From: Macrotis lagotis
Taxonomy: Eukaryota; Chordata; Mammalia; Peramelemorphia; Peramelidae
Direction of reading: 5' to 3'
Assembly (NCBI RefSeq): GCF_037893015.1
Contig: NC_133662.1
Span: 207,277,778-207,341,777, forward strand
DNA length: 64,000 bases
A program made the position numbers and the translations under genes. Position 1 is the stretch's first letter; every line of letters begins with the position of its first letter. The notes under the pieces are model-generated. The model was not told the origin of the DNA. It saw only the letters and a program-made list of their open reading frames with translations, and ran no database searches. Positions 10,661-21,235 of the stretch are shown here, in pieces.

Positions 10661-11180
10661 CTGTTTTCAATAACTGATTTAATGTACTCAAACCAAACAT
10701 TTGCAATTAGAAATATTCTCTATCTCTTGTATACTCCTAAGCTTCTCTCCATAGTTCTGACAGATAGTGTATTTCTTATTTTCTTAATGCAGGACTTCAT
10801 CACTTTTTATGTCTAGATCCTGTACACATTTTGATCTTATCTTGGTATAGGGCTTAATTTTATTGAATAATTTCCCCCCCTTCCCTGTTAACCTTTTATT
10901 TATAATGCTCTTGAGTATTATATTTGAAGAAAAAATTTCTAGTTGGCTCTGGTCTTTTCATTAGGAAATTTTCAAAGTTATCTACTTATGTGAATATTCA
11001 TCTTTTTTCCTGCAGTGTATGCTCAACTTTCTGGGTAAATGGTTATTGGTTTATGTAAGGGTCTTTTGCCTTCTAGAATATCATATTTCAAAACCCTTCA
11101 ATGTAGAAACTGCTGAGTACTTTGTAATCCTGACTGCGTTGCCTTGTTATATAAATATTTGTGCTGCCTGACTGTTTGCA
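10660..11180 (-). mobile_element. Probable L1 ORF2 remnant, antisense
   Basis: Contains 'cacattttgatcttatcttg' followed by 'gtatagggcttaatttt', which resembles antisense L1 ORF2 sequence, but the rest is too diverged to read through. It lies between the ORF2 C-terminal piece and the ORF1/5' UTR piece, so the three together may be one internally deleted antisense L1. Confidence 0.4.
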
Positions 11181-11851
11181 TTCTTGTCTGCTTGACCTGA
11201 TGGTTCTGGAATTTGGCTACAACATTCTTTGGAGTTTCCATTTTTCAAACTCTTCCAGGAAGTACTAAGAGGATTCCTTCAATAACCTTCTTATTCTCAG
11301 ATGTCAGGGCAATTTTCCTTGGTAATTTATTTAAATATGCTGTCCAAACTCCATTATGGTTTTTTATCATAGTTTTCATGTAGCCCAATAATGCATAAAT
11401 GATAACTCTTGGATCTATTATCCATGTCAATTTTTCCCCTATGAAGTATTTTACATTTTCTTCTTTTTTTATTTTTAAATTTTTATTTGACTAATTCTTG
11501 ATATCTCAGAATCATTAGTTTCCCCTTGTTCAATTCAAATTTTTAAGGGATTATTTTCTCCACTAAAACTTTTCCCCCCATTTGTCAAACTCTTCTTTTA
11601 AGGAATTGCTTTCTTCATTCAATTTTGGTCCTTCCTTTATCAAACTATTGATTTTTTCTTTCATAACCCTCATTTATTTTCCCAATTTTTCATTTACCTC
11701 CCTTACTTGATTTTTAAATCCTCTTTTCCACCATTCCAAGAGAACTTTTTTAACCTGATATTCATTCATATGCCCCTTTGAAGCTTTGAATGTCATTGTT
11801 TTCTTCTCCTTTTTATTTTTCTTGTCACCATAGTAAATCTTCGACCAAGGC

Positions 11852-11976
11852 TCTTCCTTCCTTCCCTCCTTCCTTTCTTCACTCCCTCCCTCCCTCCCTC
11901 CCTCCTTCCTTCCTTCCTTCCTTCCTTCCTTCCTTCCTTCCTTCCTTCCTTCCTCCTTCCTTCCTCCTTCCTTCCC
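11852..11976. repeat. (CCTT)n microsatellite
   Basis: Over 120 bp of CCTT/CCCT units lie within the antisense L1. Long open frames on both strands here (Ser/Pro/Leu-rich and Glu/Gly/Arg/Lys-rich) are purely repeat-encoded. Confidence 0.95.
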
Positions 11977-12406
11977 TCATTTCTTTCTCTCTTTCTCATT
12001 TCTTATCTTAATTAGTGACTGAAAGTTGTGCTCTGCTCCTGGGACTCATGAGTCATTCTACCTAGCTTCTCCTGCTCAAGGCTAAGGTCCTGGTCACTGG
12101 ATTTTGTTCTGAGGCCTCAGGTGCTAGTGACTTGCCCAATGCACTGGGGTGAGGTGGTTCAATTGCTCCTCATGTCCTAGAATCTAGGGTTAGCAATTTG
12201 CCATTTGTCCTTGGACTGGAGACCTCACAGATGGTTTGCTGTTGCACTGACCTGCTGAGTCAGGAACAAGGATTCCTGGACACTGATCTGTGCTGTGACT
12301 GAGAGTCTTCTGATGACTTGACCAGACACTATCTGTGATGACCTGAGCTTGCTTTTTACTCAAATGAGAAAGAGAGCTTTCCTGAAGTTCTGCTAAGAAA
12401 TCTTAA

Positions 12407-12408
<2 letters not shown>

Positions 12409-12438
<30 letters not shown>
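12409..12438. repeat. (GA)n microsatellite
   Basis: A run of about 14 GA units within the L1 5' UTR-like region. Confidence 0.95.
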
Positions 12439-12440
<2 letters not shown>

Positions 12441-12616
12441 TTTCCCTCAGTCTGTTTGTTGGTTTTACCAACCACTCCATAATCCATTTAAAGGCTTGAT
12501 TTAAGGTTGTTTCTGAGAAAAACTGAAGAGAGCTCAAACAACTTTCTGGCTTTTTCCTATCATCTTGGTTCCCCCTTTGTTGTTTTCATTTGTTTTTTTT
12601 GGTTTGCTTCTCTCCA

Positions 12617-12760
12617 GTAGATAGAGAGGTGGCGAAGTATATAGAGTACTGAATCTTCAGTCAAAGAAGACCTAAATTCAAACCCAGACTCAAACACTTA
12701 CTATCAAGGGGCAAATCATTTAACCTCTTTCATGATTGTTGTTCCTCCATAATGTTAGGT
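12617..12760 (+). repeat. MIR-like SINE
   Basis: The tRNA-like head 'gaggtggcgaagtatatag' is followed by 'gacctaaattcaaacccag', 'actcaaacacttactatcaa' and 'gcaaatcatttaacctcttt'. It lies just outside the L1 5' end. Confidence 0.6.
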
Positions 12761-12890
12761 TAAATAGGACCCAGAAAATTTCATTTCCTGGAACAACACT
12801 CCACTTGCTTCACCTTAGTTACAGCTCTGGAATTCAACCTCAGCTGCAAGTCAACCTTCATTAAATACAAAAAAAAACCCAATTAAACAA

Positions 12891-13050
12891 AGGGAAGGTA
12901 GGTGGTACAGTAGATAGAATGCTGGCCCTGGAGTCAGGAGGACCTGAGTTCAAATCCGACCTCAGACACTTAATAATTGCCTAACTGTGTGATCTTGGGC
13001 AAGCCACTTAACCCCATTGCCTTAAATAAATAAAAAAATTAAAAATAAAA
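12891..13050 (+). mobile_element. Short tRNA-derived SINE (family A)
   Basis: Head 'aggtaggtggtacagtagat', 'ccctggagtcaggaggacct', 'gagttcaaatccgacctcag', 'cacttaataattgcctaac' and an A/T-rich tail of AAAT units. The target duplication is not clear. Confidence 0.88.
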
Positions 13051-13054
13051 TGAA

Positions 13055-15120
13055 ATAAATAAATGTGTGATGCATATACTTTAATAATGAATAGATGGCA
13101 TGCTTTTTATTTTATAAGCAACAAAGTCATCTGATTGATCTTTTCTTAACTGTTGATTCTATTCAATTCTGCTTAATCATTTCCCAAGGGCTGCTCAGTT
13201 TTTCAGCTATAATATCAGGAGGGGAGGATACTGAAAACTGAAAATCAACAACGATAACTTAAAATTATATTTCAATGACAGATGAGCCTGTAAGAAATAT
13301 TGGGTGCTGATGGAAATTTTTTGGAGTAATAAGAATATGGAAAGGAATATTCATATATTTATATCATGCTAAGTAGAGTGAGAATAAAGAAAAGTGTACA
13401 AACATGTTTTCAAAAATTTCTTTATGGAAATAGCTTGTTACTGTACTTTCTGATATTTGTAACTGTTCAAAAAGCTCATATGTAGTCTGCAGTTCATTTC
13501 ATGGCAACCTTAAGAAAGAGGGTGAGGATACTTTCTGGATTAAATGATATTTATCAAGTTTTATTAGTAGTCTAATTCGCCTTCTCCTTTTTACTATCAT
13601 TTGTCTCTAACAAAATAATACACAAATAAATAAAAGTTGGAAATATTTTTCCAATCTTTATATATCTACTATTGGTTTAAAATTGTATTCTTTAGCATCC
13701 TAATTATTATAAGGAAATAGTGAAAGATGAATTTTGAAGTAATAAACAACAGCTTAGGGTCTATACAGATGTTTATTTAAAGAATATGAATTACATTTGA
13801 CATTTTCCTTATAGGGCTTCCCAATAATGAGTACAGAATTGAATGAAAACATGATTTAGTAGAAAAATTACTTATATTAAGTCTGACAAAAATTATTCAA
13901 GAAAGTGGTATATAATAAAGCTATCTATAGACATGTATTTTACAAGAACAAAACAATGGATATTTCTGCCTTATAAATCAAAGGAGTCCTCATGCCTCAT
14001 CATTCTATGGTTGCCTCTGTATTTTTCAATGGCCTAAAGTTTGCTATGAAAATGTTATTTTATAAAGTTCTTGAATATCAGCATAATGTAATAAGTTTTA
14101 AATCACCACTAGAAAGTATTAAGACAAATAAATTTGACCAAAAATCTTGAATCATAGAAAGAAAAAATTCTGAAAAAATTGACTAACATGCAAATTACAT
14201 GAGCATTAAAATATTCTGTAAGACAGAAGGAAATGCTCATGAAGGCACTGTTGTTTATCATCTGAAATAAAGTAAAAGAATATTGATGCATTTAATAACC
14301 ACACAAAACAGAAGACATATCAGAAATGACAGTTTTATAACCACTGAAAGATAAAGATTCTACATTTTAGATCTTCCTGTAGTCTAGAAATGCATTATGG
14401 CCCTATCTAATTGCTAATCATATTTTAAAGTCTTTCTTCAATGAAGGATAACTACATTTTCAAATGATTGTATAAAGAAACATTACCAAATAAATCAATA
14501 GATGATATGTTCTATTTTAATGGTAATCATATTCACATATATACAAATACAAATACATAGACACATACATGCAAATAAATATACATACATCCACACAAAT
14601 ATATACATTTGTATGGGTGTATGAAGTTAGAATTGAATAACTAAAAGTTAGAGAAAGCTGGTAAAAAGATAGATCACATAAGTCTAACAATGAAAAGTAA
14701 GAAGTAAATAATGATCAAATATCTTAAATATAAAAATAATTATAATATATTTTGTAAATATTCTAGAATAACAAATATTGTGAAAAAATATAACATTATT
14801 GTGCATAGTAGTCAAATCAGATATAAACAAAAAGACCACTAATTTCTTTAAGAAAAATAGTACCAAAAAGTACTTTGCTCATTTTTATTCTTTTTTCTTT
14901 CTTGATGCTTCCTGATGGCTGCAGCATCTGACACTGGAACAAAAAAACCTCATTCATAATGTCATCAATAAAGACTTTTTTATGAATTTCCTACATTATA
15001 TTAAATTAGGGATGCAATAAAAATGATGAAATTAATTAAACTTTCTAAGAGATTAAATTCTATTAGATAGAAGAGGAACAAGATTTTACTGTCTTACTAT
15101 TGACAAGAAAATATATCTTC
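13055..15120. other. AT-rich DNA with no recognised element
   Basis: About 2 kb of AT-rich, mostly complex sequence. Short 60-codon frames have no recognisable features. A few CATA-type simple stretches occur near 14540-14610. Confidence 0.5.
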
Positions 15121-15124
15121 TAAA

Positions 15125-15298
15125 TAACCAGGAGGTAGGTACTTCTTTGCCAATTTCACATTTGAGGAAGCTGAGATGAAAAGAGGTTGTATGACTTGCC
15201 CAAGGTCTCAAAGCTAGTAAAGTCTCTGAGTTTAGATTTGAAAATCGATTTTACTGACTTAAAGTTCAAGTCTTTTGGATCACCTAACTGCCTTAGGG
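15125..15298 (-). repeat. MIR-like SINE, antisense
   Basis: Blocks 'acatttgaggaagctgagat', 'tgacttgcccaaggtctcaa', 'agctagtaaagtctctgagt' and 'ggatcacctaactgcctta' are in antisense SINE order. Confidence 0.6.
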
Positions 15299-15559
15299 AA
15301 CATAAAAAACAACTGAAAATATAAATACATAGAAATAAACATATAATGTTATTGAAGAATAAATACAAAATATTAGATACAAGTTAAGGTAGACTCAAAA
15401 AGTTGTGGGAATGAAGAAACAATGCACAAGGTGATGCTAGGAGCTGTTCTTCAAGGAAAAATGTACTCTATGACATGAAGGTAAATAAAAACTACATATC
15501 ATGCATGTAGAATGATGAGTTTAAAAGAATTAAGACAGAGATGGCATATCACATGAATA

Positions 15560-15840
15560 GAGAGAGAACAATCTGGGAAAGCAGAAAAGCAGAGAGAAGG
15601 TTGAAGTTTAAACTGTTTAGGGTCAAAGTGTGAATGGTTTTAAAAACCAAACTGAGTATTTTATATTTGACTTTAGATTCAATAGGGGACTCCTGGAGTT
15701 TATTGAATAAAAGAATCACATGATATGTGCACTTAAGGAAAATCATTTTGTCAGCTGTGTGATAAAAAGAATTGAAGTAGAGAAAGAATCTAGGAAGAGG
15801 AAGCAATTGAATGTCCTTTCCAATACTCTAGATAAAAGGT
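15560..15840 (+). repeat. Old medium-reiteration repeat (family D), tail part
   Basis: Contains 'tatttgactttagattcaat', 'ctggagtttattgaataaaa', 'aaaatcattttgtcagctg' and 'tccaatactctagataaaag'. The same block order (long-term residue count, 'gagtttattgagtagggagg', 'aaaatcac', 'agtagtcca') is repeated at 27420-27990 and 29400-30015. I cannot name the family with confidence. Confidence 0.45.
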
Positions 15841-15891
15841 AATTAAAATAAAATTATAGTAGTTACTCTATGAAGAGAGAGAAGGAGCTTA

Positions 15892-16124
15892 TTTTTCAGT
15901 TGGGTCCATCATATCTGATTCTCCATGACTCCATTTGGACTTTTCTTGGCAAAGATACTGGACTAGTTTTGCCATTTCCTTTTTCAGTTTATTTAAAGAT
16001 GAAGAAACTGAGACACACAGGATTGTGACTTCCTTGGGCCAGATAGCTTAAAAGTGTCTTGGGGTGGATTGGAATTCGGGAAGATGAGTATTCCTGATTC
16101 TATCCACTTGTGCTATCTTGCTGC
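15892..16124 (-). mobile_element. RTE-tailed tRNA-derived SINE, antisense
   Basis: Starts with the antisense RTE-type tail ('ttttcagttgggtccatcat', 'ctccatgactccatttggac', 'ttttcttggcaaagatactg', 'gccatttcctttttcagttt'), then 'gatgaagaaactgagacaca', and ends near the antisense tRNA-like head ('tgattctatccacttgtgc'). Confidence 0.75.
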
Positions 16125-16187
16125 AGAGAAGATAATGTGTGATATTTTGTAAGGGTAGAAAACAAGATATTAGAAATAAACAGCTGA

Positions 16188-16345
16188 GGGGCAGCTAGGC
16201 GGCACAGTGGATAAAGCACCGACCCTGGAGTCAGTAGTATCTGGGTTCAAGTCTGGTCTCAGACACTTAATAATTACCTGGCTGTGTGGCCTTGGGCAAG
16301 CCACTTAACCCCATTTGCCTTGCAAAACCCTAAAAAAATAAGTCA
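16188..16345 (+). mobile_element. Short tRNA-derived SINE (family A)
   Basis: Full-length copy: head 'ggggcagctaggcggcacag', 'ggttcaagtctggtctcaga', 'cacttaataattacctggct', 'ccacttaaccccatttgcc', A-rich tail. Flanked by a 16-bp target duplication, agaaataaacagctga at 16172-16187 and agaaataaacagttga at 16346-16361 (one mismatch). Confidence 0.93.
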
Positions 16346-16349
16346 AGAA

Positions 16350-16614
16350 ATAAACAGTTGAAATGAATTTTTTAAAAAAATGAGTTAACATAATACTGAA
16401 GTTCTAAGGATTGAGGACTAGTGGTGCATTTAAAAATAGATAATTTTGATTGAAAGGATTTTTGGAGGGCAGTAGATGAAGAAAATGTCTTTTGGAAATG
16501 CTGAATTATAATTGTTTCTAATATATAGGAATTGGAATACTAAATATTAAAAAGGTATTTGGTGATGTGGGAATTACATAAGGGAAAAGACAACTCTCAA
16601 ATAGATCTGTAAAT

Positions 16615-16615
<1 letters not shown>
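16350..16615. other. Non-coding DNA, nothing recognised
   Basis: AT-rich sequence between the SINE and a TA microsatellite. Confidence 0.4.
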
Positions 16616-16668
<53 letters not shown>

Positions 16669-16675
16669 CATACAT
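16615..16675. repeat. (TA)n(CATA)n microsatellite
   Basis: A TA run of about 50 bp with one TGTA interruption, followed by CATA units. Confidence 0.95.
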
Positions 16676-16839
16676 ATTGGAATGATAATTAAGACAGTAA
16701 AAGCTAATAAGAAGCTACATATATTCACTTCCTGTAACTTCCATGACATTCAACACTCAAAATTAGGAGTGTAGTAGTAATGTGAAGAGAACAACAGATT
16801 TGGACGCTAGAAGCATGGGTTCAAATTCTTGTTCCTTCA

Positions 16840-17895
16840 TGATATTATCTAGGTTCTTTTTCTGAAAGTGGCTTTCAGATAGACCAAAAATTTATAAATT
16901 ATCTCTTCTGAAACTGGTTTCCAAGTCAATCATTTTTCCTAATAATTTCTTTATATTTTCTTTGATTTTTTTCAGCCTTTTAGTTTTGTTTGGTGGTAAC
17001 TTGGAGCCCCATAAAGGTCATTTCCATTTGTGCAATTCTAATTTTTAGGGTTTGGTTTTCCTCAATTAGCTTTTATGTTTCCTTTTACAACTGGTTAATT
17101 TTAATTTTAAAAGAGTTGATTTATTTTTTCCATTTTAAAGGTTTTATTTTTTCTTAAATGTTAATATGGTTCATAATTCACTTTCATGATTTTTTATTTC
17201 TTTTCTCCATTTTTTTCCCTCTTTTTTAAAAAAAATTCTTTTTGGACTCTTCCAGGAGGTCTTTTTTATTTTTGAGAACAATTCAAAAATCCCTTTGAGG
17301 CTTGATATTATAGGCATTTTGTTACTGCTTTCCTCTTCTGAGATGTGTTTTTAACTTGCCTATAAGAATAGTAACCTTGTATGGTTAGCACCTTTTTTAT
17401 GTTTTGCTTGACAGTTTGATAGTTGAGATCTGCTCCTAGGAAAAGGTAATACAATCTCAAGGATTTTGTACTGGGGCTGAGGGTCTGCACCCTATGGTGA
17501 TTCATGTGCTAGAGTTTGTTCCCTGTGTTAGGGTAACCCAATCCAGTCCCTCCTGTTGCGGTACTCAAAATTGATCTTCTGAACTAGGGTTAGGGTCCTT
17601 AATGTTGACCTGTTGTACTGGTGGTTTGCTGAGTCCAGACCTTAACTGTGCTGTCCCTAAGAGCCTCCCACTGACTTTCCAGTTCTCCCACCTACCCATG
17701 TGAGATTGATCTTTACTGAAATTCCTCTTTGATAGCTTGAGTTGAGAATTTGCTTTACTCTGTTTTTTTTTCCTACTTTCTATGAGTTCCATAACTTTAG
17801 AAGCTTCTTTGTAGAGGCTTCATTTAAAGTTCTTTCAGGGAAAAATTACAAAAGCTTCTTAGCTTTGCCCCCACCTTATTGTCTCCATCCTCAAA
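16840..17895 (-). mobile_element. L1 ORF1 coiled-coil and 5' UTR, antisense
   Basis: The antisense ORF1 region shows 'aaattatctcttctgaaact', 'tggtttccaagtcaatcatt', 'caattctaatttttagggtt' and 'ggactcttccaggaggtct'; sense translation gives a Glu/Lys/Asn/Leu-rich coiled-coil type composition with many stops. From about 17330 the sequence becomes more GC-balanced, with 'gtgctagagtttgttccctg'- and 'ctgggg'-type blocks as in an L1 5' UTR. It ends near 'ttattgtctccatcc' at 17878, where the 5' end would lie. It resembles 11180-12575 in architecture, so both are probably copies of related L1 families. Confidence 0.55.
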
Positions 17896-18179
17896 ATTCC
17901 TTCCTTATTCTTTTCAAAAATGTTTGCTTAAACTTTCACTTACAATTGCCACAATCTCTCCTCTTATACTTCTTTAAGCTTATGGGTTTTTTTTATTCTA
18001 GTAGAGGATAAACACTTTAAGATCAAGGCTTTTGCTACTTTTAGGCTTATTGCCCAACTCAGTAACTTGTGAATGTTTCACTACACATAGAACAAGAATT
18101 TATTATTTTTGTGTTAATTTTCAGTTTAATCTCCTGAAGGGATAATATTGATCATTGAAAGATTATCAATTCTCATCAT

Positions 18180-18470
18180 GTTTGAAATCAAGAAGACCAT
18201 AGCCAAGTCCTACATCTTAAACTTACCATCTCTGTGACCATAAAGACATTTTTTTTAGTTTTTGCAAAGCAATGGAGTTAAGTGGCTTGCCCAAGGCCAC
18301 ACGGCTAGGTAATTATTAAGTGTCTGAGGCCAGATTTGAACTCAGGTACTCCTGACTCCAAGGTCAGGACTCTATCCACTAAGCCACCTAGCTGCCCCCT
18401 CATAAAGACATTTAAACCCTCAGTACATAATGTACCTCTCTAAGACTACTAATGATGATACTTGCTAAGT
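18180..18470 (+). repeat. MIR-like SINE split by a younger SINE
   Basis: The outer parts 18180-18238 ('gaaatcaagaagaccatagc', 'caagtcctacatcttaaact') and 18414-18470 ('aaccctcagtacataatgt', 'acctctctaagactacta') read as one SINE when the inner element at 18252-18400 and one target duplication are left out. Confidence 0.6.
18252..18400 (-). mobile_element. Short tRNA-derived SINE (family A), antisense
   Basis: Antisense full-length copy, poly-T first, then 'agtggcttgcccaaggccac', 'ggtaattattaagtgtctga' and 'ccacctagctgccccct'. A perfect 13-bp target duplication cataaagacattt flanks it at 18239-18251 and 18401-18413. Confidence 0.95.
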
Positions 18471-18674
18471 CTTGATTAGTGCAAAAATAATAAATGAGTG
18501 CAAATTCAAATGAAATGAAATGAAATGGTTGCATTATTTCAATATGTTCTACATAGGTGTTCATTTGTCTGGGACCAATGACTATATCATACATATTTAT
18601 AACTTCTCAACCCTTCCAGTTTGAGTACATGGGACCACTTCATGAGATTCATTATTTGCAGTAACACTGACCTG

Positions 18675-18885
18675 TGTAATTATTTCCATAAGTTATCTCA
18701 TTTGATTCTATCAAAAACCTTTTGAGGTAAGTGCTCTCATTATCTCCATTCATTCTAAGCTTGAAACAAATGAGGTCAACCCAAATTAAATTACTTACCC
18801 AGAATAGAGGTAAATTTCAAGCTGCAGTTTTCCTTACTCTAAGTCAAAAGTTCTACCCACTGAGTCAATCTACTGAGCCAACCTA
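18675..18885 (-). repeat. MIR3-like SINE, antisense
   Basis: Antisense CORE-SINE order: 'agttatctcatttgattcta', 'aaccttttgaggtaagtgct', 'attatctccattcatt', 'aattacttacccagaataga' and 'agttctacccactgagtc'. Confidence 0.6.
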
Positions 18886-19061
18886 CTGATGCTGATGAGC
18901 ATAAACTTTTTTTTGTGAACTAAGACATTTAAAAACAAGAACATTTAAATATACAAAAAAAGAAAAAAGTTGATATAAGAAACTTTCATCTATAATTTAC
19001 TGGTTTGTTTTAAATATTAATGCAATATTTAATCATTTATGTTTATATGTTTGGATATGCC

Positions 19062-19068
19062 CAAATAC

Positions 19069-19118
<50 letters not shown>
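19062..19118. repeat. (TA)n(TG)n microsatellite
   Basis: About ten TA units followed by about sixteen TG units. Confidence 0.95.
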
Positions 19119-19119
<1 letters not shown>

Positions 19120-19120
<1 letters not shown>

Positions 19121-19555
19121 ATTTTATGTGTCTCCCTCTGCATAGTTTTTGTTTTCATTTGTGTATGAATTCAATATTTCAAAAACTTTTTTGCTCTATC
19201 TATAATAAACCAATAACCAAATTCCTTGTGAAGAACTTCTCTCTTATAAAATACATGTACAGGGCAGCAAAACAAGTTGCATAACAGTTAACTGATCTGA
19301 ATCAGTACAGAGCATTTCACCAAAATTAAATTATAGCTGCAGGTAGGGGACAAAATAAATGGTCTTATTAGCTATGTTTTCAGGTTATTACCATAATTCT
19401 AAAATAACATATTTCTCCCACATATTTGTGAAAAGAATCATTCATTGACCTAATTATAATATACTAATATCAGAAACGCTTCTTAGAATAACAACTTTTT
19501 TTCTTTATCAACACTGAACCACTAATGGTTACTGAACAAATTGAAAGACCAGCAT
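19120..19555. other. Non-coding DNA, nothing recognised
   Basis: Complex AT-rich sequence with no recognised repeat. The 81-codon plus-strand frame crossing the microsatellite is not credible as a gene. Confidence 0.45.
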
Positions 19556-19559
19556 GAAA

Positions 19560-19740
19560 AGACTGTTCGAGTTATTAAAATGATTTAATCCAGCACGTTC
19601 AATTTACAGATAAATAAACTGAGGACCAGGGAAAGGGAAGTAATACCAAATATCAAATAACAAATCATTGGCAGAGCCAGGACTGACCCTAAATCTTCTG
19701 CTTAGAAATGTTGTTTTCTTTACCCTCTTCCTCATTTCCT
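19560..19740 (-). repeat. MIR3-like SINE, antisense
   Basis: Blocks 'tgatttaatccagcacgttc', 'aatttacagataaataaact', 'gaggaccagggaaagggaag' and 'cattggcagagccaggactg' are in the antisense order of this SINE class. Confidence 0.55.
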
Positions 19741-19744
19741 CCAT

Positions 19745-21060
19745 CATTCAAGATTACTTCCTAATCTCTGTTTTAGTTTGTGCTGGAAAAGGGTAGGGAG
19801 GAGAGGTGGAATTAATCTATTATTTGATGACAACCAGTATATTGGCCCTTTCCACACTTCTGAAAAAAAAATTTGAAGTATAACGTTTATCAGAGTAACT
19901 TGATTTCTCTTAGAGGGTGAAAATATGTTTGTAAAGCATCACATCTAAGCACCTGCTGATAATGTAATAGTCTTTCACTGCGATCTTTTGGCAAGATCAT
20001 ACAAGTTCAAATGGTCACCATCTCTTTGACATGCTGAGAAAAATAAAATAACAATTTCCTTTGGTTCCCTGATTGTTCATATAAAGTTGCTGAAGTTTAA
20101 AACTACTTTATCATGTTTCAGCTACAAGTAAATTGCTTTGGGTTCTTTTGACCTAGGAGGTAATGATACTATTTTGACTGGTTAAGGGTCCTGCAGTTTC
20201 ACGCCTAAGAACATGTAGGAATCCTAGTTTTTAACAATGGAAAGCCTCTCTTTGTGGAAACCAATGTGTTATCAAAGTGTTAGATTAGAAGAGACTTTAG
20301 ATATTATTGAGTCCAAATGTGTTAATCCATAAGGACACAGACTTTTTTGTTTGTTTTTGTCACTGTATCCTCAAGTATTAGCATAGTCCATTGCAAATAA
20401 ATTGTTTCTGAATGGCTGCATAAGGAAAATAAGGAACTTAAAATGAAGTGGTTTCTCAAAGGTTAGAAGACCAGTGAATTGCTGACTTCCATTCAAACTT
20501 CTGAACAGCTTATCCAATATGAATTCCACTGCTCTTACACTATACTATTCATACAATATATAGATTCTCTATATAATATATAAATACAATATATAGAATC
20601 TAGTTTTAAAAATGAAATTCTGATAAAATTATTTTCTCAACAAGGTAAATACAAAATTTGAAATTGATATCAATACAAAAAAGATTATATATCTAACTAT
20701 ATATTATATATTCAACTATATATGTATTAAATATTAAACTATATATCAATATAGTTGATGTTGCAGAATTATGAAACTTTCATTGTATCTCCCATTTTGG
20801 ACTTCATCACTTACTTTATTTCCTTTTAGCTTGTAGTTTTTGGCTTTTTACTTTCATTTTTATGTATAATATCCTTTACAATAGATGTTCCACCTGAGAA
20901 CGTGGCAAAGTGTGACACATCTCTCTGCTCAAAATTTCCTTTGCACATTTGTAATTTGTATGGCACCTAATAGGTACACAGGTACTCCCAGTGTTGTGAA
21001 AGAGACTGCATCCAAATTATTCTCTATTAGGTTATGCCTCTCAGTCTCTCTGTCTCTCTC
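19745..21060. other. Repeat-poor interval
   Basis: 19900-20250 is compositionally complex, with no poly(A), tRNA box or LINE block. A short 'ggcatagtcc'-like L2 tail trace may sit at 20340-20415. AT-rich palindromic stretches occur at 20550-20760. No gene is evident. Confidence 0.45.
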
Positions 21061-21064
21061 TCTG

Positions 21065-21079
21065 TGCATATATATATAA

Positions 21080-21113
<34 letters not shown>

Positions 21114-21163
21114 TTATATTATTATGTTTTGTATGAATTGTATTTATATAATGTATTAAAATG

Positions 21164-21200
<37 letters not shown>
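21065..21200. repeat. Two (TA)n tracts, one within an inverted repeat
   Basis: The first TA run (about 21080-21110) is bracketed by 'ataagcata' and 'tatgcttat', forming an almost perfect palindrome of about 44 bp. A second run lies at 21169-21196. Confidence 0.9.
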
Positions 21201-21235
21201 TGTTTGTTTATTCACATGAATATGTAGTAGAGATG

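Larger units (their letters stand above)
11180..12575 (-). mobile_element. L1 ORF1 and 5' UTR, antisense, with a CCTT tract
   Basis: The order seen from low to high coordinates is antisense ORF1 ('cttattctcagatgtcaggg', 'cagggcaattttccttggta', 'gtagcccaataatgcataaa', 'aaactcttcttttaaggaat'), then a CCTT microsatellite, then a moderately GC-richer 5' UTR (12010-12540), ending near 'tatcatcttggttccccc' at 12557-12573, the reverse complement of an L1 5' end. ORF1 is heavily disabled. The arrangement (coiled-coil part of ORF1 next to the 5' UTR) parallels 16840-17895. Confidence 0.6.

Noticed and set aside
11790..12011. Open frames on both strands across the CCTT tract
   Set aside because: Repeat-encoded Ser/Pro/Leu-rich or Arg/Glu/Gly-rich peptides; frames stay open only because CCTT repeats lack stops.
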